In this document: positions 54,336 through 64,000 of the stretch, in pieces
Layout: the number at the start of each line of letters is the position of its first letter
Numbering within the stretch: position 1 is the stretch's first letter
Assembly: GCA_022661535.1 (NCBI GenBank)
Contig: JAKULF010000009.1
Coordinates: 2,885,586-2,949,585 of the forward strand
From: Eutypa lata
Lineage: Eukaryota > Ascomycota > Sordariomycetes > Xylariales > Diatrypaceae
Length of the DNA stretch: 64,000 nucleotides
Direction of reading: 5' to 3'
Made by a program: the position numbers and the translations under genes
Notes under the pieces: model-generated
What the model was told of the DNA's origin: nothing
The model's input: the letters and a program-made list of their open reading frames with translations, nothing else
The model's database searches: none

Positions 54336-55276
54336 ATTTTTTTAACCGTTACGTTCGAAAAAAACGATACGGCTTTTCGCTTATAAATAAGTTACGGGAA
54401 TTGTTTTTTCCTTTTTTCGGGCGGAAAAATTTTACTACGTAATAAAAGTTAATATAATTAACTTAATTTTTAAAAAACTTTTAATTTATTAAAATTTAAA
54501 CTTAAAGATTATTATACGTATAAAGCGGTTAAATTATTAAAATTAACCGAAGGTTATTTTATAATTAAATTTTACATTATAAATTATAACTTACTTTTAA
54601 ATTACAACGCTTTATTTTTATATATATAAGTTTTATAAGTTTATAAGTTTATAAATTTATAAGTTATAAGTTTATAAGTTTATAAGTTATAAGTTTATAA
54701 GTTTATAAGTTATAAATTTATAAGTTTATAAATTATAAGTTTATAAGTTTATAAGCTATAAGTTTTATTATTACTTAAATTACTTAATTAAAAGCTAAAT
54801 AATTAATATAACATTACTTAAGTTATTTAAGTTTATAAGTTATAAGTTTATAAATTACCTTATAAGTTTATAAGTTATAAGGTTATAAGTTTATAAATAA
54901 CTTATAAGTTCGAAAAGTAATTTATAAGTTCGAAAAGTAATTTATAAGTTCGAAAAGTAATTAATAAGTTTATAAATTTATAAGTTTATAAATTTATAAT
55001 TATAAATTTATAAAGTTAAGTTTAAAAAAGTTAAATATATAAATTAAAAAAAAAGATGTATTTAATTAATTATAATTATAATTTATATATATGTTTTTTA
55101 AACGAATAAATAAGTTTATATTAAGAATTTAATTAATTCGAAATTGTTATAATAATAAATATATATTTTTTATATATTTAATAATTATTTAATTACGTAA
55201 TTAATTATATAATTAATAATATAATTAATAACGTAATTTCGTGATTTAAATTTAATACAAAATAACTTTCGATTAA
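54336..55276 (+). mobile_element. R1d: best-preserved copy of repeat family R1
   Basis: Foldback module (54333-54434, ttaaccgttacgttcgaaaa, then cggcttttcgc), a linker, the terminal repeat ttaaccgaaggttattttat (54543-54562), A/T palindromic minisatellites (54625-54960), and the inverted terminal repeat ending aactttcgattaa at 55276. The minisatellite units are variants of ataagtttataagtt. The part from TTAA to TTAA is 734 bp. Nothing is coded. TIRs with TTAA at both ends are seen in piggyBac-type elements, but the TIR sequence alone does not prove that class. Confidence 0.7.
54625..54960. repeat. Palindromic A/T minisatellite of R1d
   Basis: Repeated tataagtttataagttataa units, then three copies of a 19-bp aacttataagttcgaaaag-type unit (54899-54958). 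The array is mostly self-complementary, so it could form many alternative hairpins. Confidence 0.85.
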
Positions 55277-56179
55277 GATAAATATAATATAAAAACGCAA
55301 CGAATTTTATTAATATTTATAAATTTAAAATAAAGTTTTAAATAATTATAAATAATTAATTAAAGTATTATAAATTAAATAATACGATTTAATAATTAAA
55401 TTATAATTTAATAATTAAATATTATAAAAAAATAAAATATAAAATATTAAAAAATTAAAGTATAAATAATATTATTTTTTAAAAACAAAAACCTTAATTA
55501 TAAAAATTAAAAATTAAAAAATCTTTAATAATATTATAATTTTTATTATTAAAAATTATAATAATTTACGTTATAAAAGTTTTTTAAAAATATTATTATA
55601 TAATTATTATAATTATATTTTTAAAAACATTAATAATATTTATAAAAAAAAGGTTTTTTTTAATTTTATAATTAATTATAAATTTAAAAACATTATTAAA
55701 AATATTTATAAAATAAAAATAATATTTTTTTTAAATAATAATTTTACGTTTTATAATAAATCTTTTACCATAAATTTAAATAAAAAATTTAAAATTTTAA
55801 TATAAAGATATTTTAATTTTAATTTTTAAATAATTAATAACGAATTTATATTTATATAAAAACTTATTTTTAATAAAAAAATTAAACTTTAAATTCTTCG
55901 TAATTTATATATAAACGTTTAAAATATATATTTTAATTTAATTAAAATTTATTTCGAATATATATATTTAAAAACTTTATTATTAAGATTTTTAATTTAA
56001 ATTTTAATAATTAAAATCGATTAACGAAAATTTTAAAATAATTAATATTTAAATATATTATCGTTATATATCTCGTATTAATTAAATAAATAAAAAATTA
56101 AAATACGTATATATTAAAAAATTACATTTATTAAAAATAAAAAAATAAAAATTTAATAAAAATTAAATCGAATATATTA
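55277..56179. other. AT-rich RIP-degraded DNA, no gene seen
   Basis: Spacer between R1d and the long element at 56180. No readable similarity. Confidence 0.55.
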
Positions 56180-57540
56180 AAAATTTTCTTATTATTACGA
56201 TAAAAAAAAAGTACGGCTTTACGCTTATAAGTAAGCTTCGAGAACTTTTTTTCCGACTTTTAAACGGAAAAATTTTACTTTGCAAGTTAATAATATACGT
56301 CGATTTAAAGGTTATATTTTATATATATAAATAATGGCATTTATAATAAAATACGAACTTAATTTTCGATTTTAAATTAATTATAATAAATTAATTTAAA
56401 TTTAAAGTTAAAAATTAAATTTTTATAAAAATATTCAAAAGTAAAAAAATAATTACTTTTTTCATTTTATACGAAATTTAAACTTTAACTTTTATTAAAA
56501 TAAAATAAATTATAATCTTATATTAAATTACGTTATTATTATATATTAATTTATTTATAACATTTGTTTTAAATATAATTTATATTTTAATCGATTATTA
56601 AAATTATTATATAACGGATTTATTTATATATTAATTAATATTTACTTATCGTATAAAAAAAGAAATTTCTTTTAATAATAATAATAATATTATATTTTAT
56701 TTTCGTTAAAATTAACGTTTCGTTAAGTAATTTTAAACGTATTATTTTCGATTTTTTAATTAATTATTATTAAATTTTCGTATCGTTAAAATACTTATTA
56801 AAAAAGAAAAAACAACTCGTAATAAGCGTTTTAATATTTATTCGATAATTATTTTAATAAAACGTGTTTTAATTTATCGTTATTATTATTCGAAAAGCTC
56901 GAATACGTTTTAATTTAAGCTTAATCTTTTTTTAACGTAAAATACATTTTCGAAAACGTTAATAAATTTATTTGTAAAAATTATAATAAAAGTTACGATA
57001 TTTACGAATTTATAAGTTATTTTATTTTCGATTTAAAAGTTATTTATTAACGATAACTTTAATAAATAAGTTTTAATCGAAATAACCTTTAAAATTATTT
57101 ACTTTTAAAAGTTAATTACTTAATTTTCGGCTTATTTTAAGGTTATTTTAAATATTAATAACGATTAATAACTTAATGCAAATAATAAGTTTATATAAAA
57201 TAATGCTTTTAATTATTACATTAAATTTACGATTATTTAATAACGTTTATTTTTCGCATTTTATTAAACGATTTTAATTTATTATTTCGAGTTTAATTTA
57301 ATCGAAAAAGTTTACGTAATTATTATAAGTAATTTATAAATTAACAATGTTTTATAAAATTATTATTAACGATTAATCGAAATAAATTATTTATATTAAA
57401 TATTAATGCATAATAAATAAAAAACGAAATTATTTTAATTCTTATATTTTTATTTTTTTAATAATTATTATAAGTTTTTTTTTAATTATCTTTTAATTAT
57501 TAAAGAATTTAATACGTTTTAATTTATTATTAAAAAGTTT

Positions 57541-57960
57541 ATTTTTAAATAATAAACGATTATTCGTTTTTTTAAAAAAAATAAAAGTTATACGGCTTAA
57601 GTTATTAAAATCGTTACTTTTAAACGAAAAATAACTTTCGTTTAAAAAGTTATAATAAATAATAACGAAGGCAATAATGCCTTTAATAACTTTAATGGTA
57701 ATAATAATAAAAGCGGCGATAATAATAATAACGGCAGTAATAATAACAACGACTTCGATTTAATTATAAAGTGATTTAATAAAGAATTGATTTTAATCGT
57801 TAAAGATATTTTAAATATAATTTAAGCTTTCGTTAAGAATTCGTTAAATTTTCCGATTTCGTAATATAATCGATTAATAAAATATAAATATTTTTTAACT
57901 TTAAATAATTAAGTTCGATTTTTAATGTTATATTTAAAGTTCGGTTTTTTATTATTATAA
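57541..57960 (+). pseudogene. Degraded ORF with Asn/Gly-rich linker
   Basis: Plus frame 1 reads VIKIVTFKRKITFV, then NNEGNNAFNNFNGNNN and further Asn/Gly/Ser residues (57661-57744), then DFDLIIK, FNKELILIVKDILNII, AFVKNSLNFP and YNRLIKYKYFLTLNN. Stops are mostly TAA, compatible with CAA or CGA. The Asn/Gly run retains ggc, ggt and agt codons, so it is less RIPed than its surroundings and was probably a low-complexity linker between two domains. I do not recognise the protein. It lies near the left end of the long element, where a transposase or recombinase gene might be expected. Confidence 0.4.
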
Positions 57961-58740
57961 TTAAGTTTTTTTATTTATATTTTAAATATATATTAAAAAC
58001 GTTTTTTTATTTTTAAATAAAAGTTTTTATATTTATTTGTTTTATTATGTTATTATTATATATATTTTATTAATATATAAAAAATATAACTTTTAAAACG
58101 CGTTTATAAAATAATAAACTTTTATTAAATTTAAACTTTACATTTAATTATAAAATATTAAAATTTATAAATTATATATATTTTATTATTAATTAAATAA
58201 TTCGCTTAAAATTTAAACTTTATACTTAAAATATAAAAATTTAAATAACTTATTAAATTTATTATTAATTAATTATAAATAACTTTTTATAATAAACTTT
58301 TAATTATTTTTATTATTATTTTTATTTAATAATTATTTAAACGAAAAAGTTACTATATATATAAATTAAATTTAACGTATTTTAAATTTATAAAATACTT
58401 CTTTTAATATATTTAATTACTTTTTTTTATAATTTATAATTTTTAAGTATATAAATTAATTTAAAACTTTTTAATAAATTTAATTACGATTAAATAAAAC
58501 ATTAAACATTAAATTTTTTAATATAAATATACAAAAAATAATAATATAAAAAAACTTAAAATTAAACTTAAATATTAATATATTATATATTTTTTTAAAT
58601 ATAATATTTTATAATTTATATATAATAATAATATATAACATAATTAAAAGAAATTATTTTCGATAATATATATTATTTTTAATATAAACTTTTAATGTAT
58701 ACGTAAAATAAACATTATTTATTTTCCGTAATAATTTTAA

Positions 58741-59300
58741 AAACCTTTAAAAAATAACTTTATATAATTATTAAAACTTATTATTATTATTTTCGAAAAA
58801 CTTTTAATAAAATTATCGTCGTTAATTTAAAAAATCTTATAAATAATACTTTAAATATTATTTATTAAACCTTTAAAACCTTATAAATTACGTATTAATA
58901 TAACCTTATAATTAATATAAACCGAAAAGAATTTAATTTTTTTTTTAACTTTTTAAAACTTTATTAATTAAACTTTAATACTTTTATAAAAAGCTTTTAT
59001 TTATAAAATAAAACTATTTAAACTTAATATATATTTATAATTATATTACTTAATTTAAACTTTAATAATATAAATATAAATAACATTAAAAAAGCTATTA
59101 ATCTTAATAATAAAAAACTTTATAATATAACGTAAAATAAATAACTTTTATAAAAATATAAATACTTTAATTTAACGTAACTTTAATAAAACTTAATAAA
59201 ACTTAACTTAATTATTTCTTTATTATCGTTAAATAATTATTAAAAAAACTAATTTATTAAAAAAATAATATATATTACGGTTAATAATTTTCTTTATATT
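58741..59300 (+). pseudogene. Degraded ORF, unidentified
   Basis: Plus frame 1 has only TAA stops over about 185 codons. It keeps scattered C-bearing codons, as in KPLKPYKLRINITL near 58870 and INNFYKNINTLI near 59140. C is far commoner than G on this strand through 58.7-63 kb, unlike the left half of the window, which points to a strand-biased ancestral coding sequence. No domain was recognised. Confidence 0.3.
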
Positions 59301-60840
59301 TAACTTATTTTCGAAAAAATAAAAAGCTTTATTTATTATTAAAAAAACTTAAAAGAATCTTTTATTAAAATAACACTTAAATTATTAAATACTTTATTTT
59401 AACGTTATAAAAAAAATTTATAAAATCGTATATTAATTTAAATAAAAACTTTTAACTTTAATATATATTTTTTATTTATAATTAAATAATAAACATTATT
59501 AAATTAACGTTAAAAAACATTTAACGTAATTAATATCTTTAATAATAATTTATATTAATTATTAATAAATAAATACAAAAGAAAAATACAAAATTTATTC
59601 GTTAATTTAATTATTAATAACATTAATAAACATTATTTAAATAATAAAAAAATTTACCTTAAATATAACTTATTATAAATATAAAAATAATACTTTTATA
59701 AAATAAACCTTTTTTATATCGTTATTTTTATTTATTTAAATATATAAAAAAAATCAAAAAAAATCGTAATTATAAATAATAACTTAATATTATATTATAT
59801 AAAATACGTTACTTTAAATTTAAAATATCGATTATTTTTTAAAATAAATCTTTTACATTATAATTATATATAATTTACCTTTAAAACTAAGTTTAATGAT
59901 TCTTAATAATAAAGTTTTTATAAATATAACGTATAATATAAAAACTTTATTTAAAATTAAAATTAATATCTTTATAACTTAAAAAATTTATAAACTTTTT
60001 TAAAATTATATATTAAGCATTATTTAAATTATTTTTTATTAATTCTTTAAAATAATATCTTTTTCTTTAATATAAACTTTAAATTCATCTTTTATAAATA
60101 TCGAATCAAATCGATTTAATTCGTTATAATAATTATTAAAATAATTATTATTTAATAAATAATTATTATATACTTTTTAATATATTAAAAACTAAAATTT
60201 CTTTTTCGTATTAAAAAACTCGTTATAATTTTAATAAAAATAATTTAATAAAAACTTTATCTTATAAAAATTAAAATATTATTAATAATTATATATAAAC
60301 TTATATTAAAAATAATAATACAAAACCTTAAATATAACCAATAATCTTTATTCTTTTTACTTATTTAAATTACGAATTAAAAATTTTTAATTCTTTAAAA
60401 ATTCGAAATAAAAAACATTATTTATAACTTAAAAACAACTTAAATATTTATTATATATCGTTAAAAATTTCTTTATTTTATTAATATTTTTATTATATTT
60501 ATTATACGTATATATTTATTAAAAAAACGATAATTAACATTTTATATTATTCGATTATTTCTTTATAAAAAAAGTTTATATAATATATAATAAACTTTTT
60601 AAATTAAATAATCCTTTTTATTTATTAATTTATTTATAATTTTAAATATAAAACATAATATTAAACTTATATTTAAAATTAAAAATAAAATAAATTTTAT
60701 AATTTACGTATAAATAAATATAATAATTTTAATCTTATTATAATATTTAATAACGTAATTAATAATAATATTAACATTAATATAAAATAAATTATTAATA
60801 TTAATAAATTAATATAAATTAATTAAAACATTATATTAAT

Positions 60841-61860
60841 TTAAATAAATATTATTACATTACGAATTAAAAAATCATTAATTTTTATTTACCTTTATAA
60901 TTAATATAAAAACGTTTCGCATCTTTTTCGAATAATAAAAACGACATATAAACTTAAAAATAAATTTACTTTTTTCTTTAATTATCTTTATTATTTTTTA
61001 TTAATTTAAAAATAATATAAACTTAAATAATAATAACGTTAATAACGATTTATAATATTATTAAATTACTTTTAAATAACGTTTATTTTAATTAAGTTTA
61101 AACTTAAAAAATTATTACTATTATCGTTTTAACTTATAATTTTAAATTTTAAATTTATAACGATAACGTAATACCTTTATATTTTAACGAATTTAACTCG
61201 AAATCTTTTATTAAATATATTAAAAAAAATTATTATTAAATTAATATAACTTATAAAAATAATTATTATTACGGCTTTATTATTTAAATCGAAATTAAAA
61301 ATCCTTTAAATTAAATTTTCGTATTAAAATAATATTACGAAAAAACTTATTTTTTAAATAAAAATGTTATATTATAATATAAAAGTTTTCTCGTAATAAA
61401 TAACGAAAAAATAATATATATAACTTTTCGTTTAAAGTTTTTTAACGATTAAAATTTAATATATATTAATATAAACTTTATTAATAAACATTTATTAAAC
61501 TTAAAATTATAAATATTAAAAAAATATTTAAATAATAAATAAACGCTTTATATTCGTACTTTTTTAAATATTAAAACGAACGTATTTCTTTAAAATTATT
61601 AATATAACGCAAAATCCAATTAAATAAAACTTAAACTTTAAAAATATTTAAATTTTTTAAAGCTTTTCGTAAATCTTTTTTATTAATAAATTATTTATAA
61701 TAATACTTATTAATATAAAACTTATTATAATTACGAATTTAATATTATATTAACGTATTTAAAATAATATAATAAAAATTATAATATTTTATAAAGCGTT
61801 TATTCTTTTACTTTATAATATATTTAATATATATTTAATAAAATATATTATATTAACAAG
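60841..61860 (+). pseudogene. Degraded ~340-codon ORF, unidentified
   Basis: Plus frame 1 shows only TAA stops for about 1 kb, each explicable as CAA-to-TAA. Readable parts are KRFASFSNNKND (60910-60945), IYNDNVIPLYFNEFNSKSFI (61156 on), YYYGFII, PLNQIFVLKQYYEKTYFLNK with Q from stops (61300-61362), IIYITFRLKFFND (61410 on), FINKHLLNLKL and TLYIRTFLNIKTNVFL (61546 on). The last third resembles a compact globular protein with aromatic and acidic residues retained. I do not recognise the family. Because TAG and TGA are rare in RIPed DNA anyway, the absence of those stops is weaker evidence than it looks. Confidence 0.4.
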
Positions 61861-63779
61861 GTTTTATAAAATTAATAAATTCTTTAAAAAATAACAATAA
61901 AAAAAATAAAGCTTAAAAATAATTAAATTCGTTAATAAAAATATAACGTATGAAAAGCATAAATAAATAATAAACTTTTTTTAAATTTTAATATAAAACA
62001 ATTTTAAAAAAAACGAATTTAAAGTTTAAATAAATATAAAATTAATTTAATTCGAATTAATTTATTAATATATTCGAAACGATAATTTTATTATATATAT
62101 TAACATTTTTATTATTAACTTTATTTATTAATTTAATATTTATTAATATATTATTAATATTTATAATCTTTTAAATATAAAATTAATTAAAAATAAAATT
62201 ATTTTTCGAAAAAAAAATTATAACGATTTAAAATAAAATTATAATATTTAAAATAATAATAAAATAAATAATTAAATTATTATTTAATTACTTATTTACA
62301 AATACGAAATCGACGTCGAAATTATTATTATATCTTTAATATTATTTTACTTTCGATAAAACGAAAAATAATAATATTAAAATTTTCGAATAAAAAAATA
62401 ATTTATTATAAACCTTATTAATATTACGAAAAAAATAAATAATATAACTACGATATTTATATTATTAATTACGAATTTAAAAAAAAGTTAATAATATTTA
62501 TATAATAAAAAAATAAATATATTATATAAATATTAACGCTTATATAAATCTTTATAATAAAGAATTTTTTAAAGAATTTTAATAATATTAAAAATAAATA
62601 AAACATTTTTAAAATTTAAATAATTCTTTATTAAATATAAATTTAATAAATTACTTTCTTTTTTATTATTTTTATTATAATATTTCTTATAAATATTATT
62701 TTATATTAAATAAATATTAAATTATTTTTTTTAATAATAAAAATAATAAATTATTTTTTTATTATAAAAACTTTATTAAATTACTTTTTAATATTAATAT
62801 TCTTTTATATTATTAAATTTTTTTAATTCTTTTTATTATATATAAATAATATCTTATTAAAATTATAAAAATACATTAAATTTTAAATGTATTTTAAAAC
62901 GATTAATTACATTGTAAAACGACACGATTAATTAAATTACGTATAAAACAAAAACAATTAATAAAATTTCAAAGGTTAAATAAACGTTTAAAATTACGAT
63001 TATAAATAAAGTCGAATAAGCGAAATAATACACTTTTATTACGTAAATTATATTAGCTTCGATTTGCCGTAATTTCAACTACGAATTAAACATTTTTCGA
63101 ATAAAAAACTTAATTCGTTAAAATATAATAAAAACAACTTAATTTAAAAATATTAAAGTTATTATTATTATAAAATTAATTTTTAAAAATTTAAAATTTA
63201 AAAAAGTTTTTTATTATAATGCCGTTAAACTTAATAACGACGTTAAATATTAACTTATAATTTTTAAATAACGATTATCGTCGAATATATTAAACTTATT
63301 TCGTTTATTTAAATAATATTTATCGTTAAGGAATTAATATATAAAGTTTTAATAACGAATAAAAAATAATAAAGATTAACTTTAATAATAATTTATTTAT
63401 CTTTAATAATAATTATAAATACTTAAATTATAACTTTAAGATAATTAATATTAAAAAAATATTAATAAATATTTATTATAAAAAATAAAAACCTTATATT
63501 AAATTTATTAATTTTAACGATATAAAATGTATTTATTTATAATATAATAATTAATATGAAAATTAATAAATTAATTTATATTCTTATTATATATAATATT
63601 AAATATAAGTCTTTTATTTTATAATTAAAATCTATAATAAATATTTTTAAATATAAAAATATAATAATATAAATACAAAAGAAATTAACAGCGAAATACT
63701 AGCGAATAAAAAGATAAAGTTTAATGAAATAAAGTTAATATTTAAATAAAACAATAATAAAGGTAATAATTATATAACG

Positions 63780-64000
63780 TATATTTAATTAAATAATAAG
63801 CATTCTTTTTAAAATTAATTAAATTATTAACGTTATTTAAGTAGTTATTAATATATCATTAAAGTCATTGAAATTCTTTATCAGCTTTAAATCGATTAAT
63901 AATCGAAGAGATATTCTTTATTAATTACTTAAATCGTATTAACTTTGTTTTTACTTCGAATTTTACGATTAATTTTCGAAAAACTTAAAATAAAAATATT
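63780..64000. repeat. RIP-mutated copy of the island's right end
   Basis: Pairs with 46665-46874. The differences are mostly C-to-T or G-to-A in this copy (for example ccttatcagcccaaaatcg in the island against tttatcagctttaaatcg here). CpA/TpG becomes commoner approaching this end (63660-63760), suggesting that RIP weakened at the edge. Confidence 0.75.

Larger units (their letters stand above)
56180..64000 (+). mobile_element. Long RIP-mutated relative of the island element
   Basis: The left end (56180-56295: aaaattttct, aagtacggctt, cttataagtaagcttcgaga, actttttttccgac, cggaaaaattttact) matches the island start at 45702. The last ~200 bp of the window (tttatcagctttaaatcgat, then gtttttacttcgaatttta, then attttcgaaaaac) match the island end at 46689-46874. 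Between them lie 7.5 kb with several plus-strand readings broken mainly by TAA, so this is probably the coding-capable partner of the island. The right terminus coincides with the window edge and may extend a little further. The transposon class is not identified. Confidence 0.55.

Noticed and set aside
54625..54960. CRISPR array or telomeric repeat
   Set aside because: The units are short, palindromic, A/T-only and contiguous, without unique spacers. They lie inside a four-copy repeat family and do not match telomere repeats.
1..64000. Mitochondrial, plastid or Plasmodium-like AT-rich genome
   Set aside because: No organelle genes, rRNA or tRNA are present. LTR retrotransposons, selective CpA/TpG loss with CpG retained, and an island of normal composition fit fungal RIP instead.

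Overview
The window is almost entirely A/T and holds no intact protein-coding gene. The remaining C and G are not random. CpA and its complement TpG are nearly absent, TpA is everywhere, and CpG, CpT and ApG persist (acg, tcg, ctt and aag recur throughout). This is the footprint of repeat-induced point mutation (RIP), so I infer an AT-rich, transposon-packed isochore from a filamentous ascomycete (Pezizomycotina). An AT-rich organelle or protist genome fits less well, because a 1.2-kb block of ordinary base composition full of CpA/TpG (about 45702-46887) sits in the middle with sharp edges, and because the decayed sequence can be read as retrotransposons.

Layout, left to right. Element I (about 1290-9983) is bounded by ~220-bp direct repeats read as LTRs. 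Inside it, 7310-8875 looks like a small gag-only LTR element. R1a (11638-12534) is the first of four copies of a non-coding repeat family. Element III (13471-35908) is an LTR element whose two ends are 22 kb apart because other elements have jumped into it. Element II (16294-23692) is a Ty3/Gypsy retrotransposon with 213-bp LTRs, a 5-bp target duplication and a readable reverse transcriptase on the minus strand. R1b (25878-34247) is itself split by element IV (26306-33754), a second Ty3/Gypsy element with 160-bp LTRs, a 5-bp target duplication and readable reverse transcriptase and RNase H on the minus strand. The order of arrival was III, then II and R1b, then IV.

From 36.8 to 45.6 kb there is a possible further LTR pair, a CpG-dense unidentified patch (37750-38560), a fragment related to element I, and R1c (43328-44497). 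Then comes the un-mutated island (45702-46887), with a foldback end, a perfect 20-bp inverted repeat, tRNA-type A and B boxes on the minus strand and a 15-bp minisatellite. To the right are a solo LTR of the element I family (50854-51071), R1d (54336-55276), and a long decayed element from about 56180 to the window end. The left and right ends of that last element match the two ends of the island, so the island looks like a short non-autonomous relative of it.

Nothing here works together as a pathway. The content is a nested record of transposition, followed by inactivation through C-to-T/G-to-A change. Both reverse transcriptases have had catalytic aspartates turned to asparagine. Boundaries are by eye; those with target duplications are good to a few bases, the others to tens of bases.
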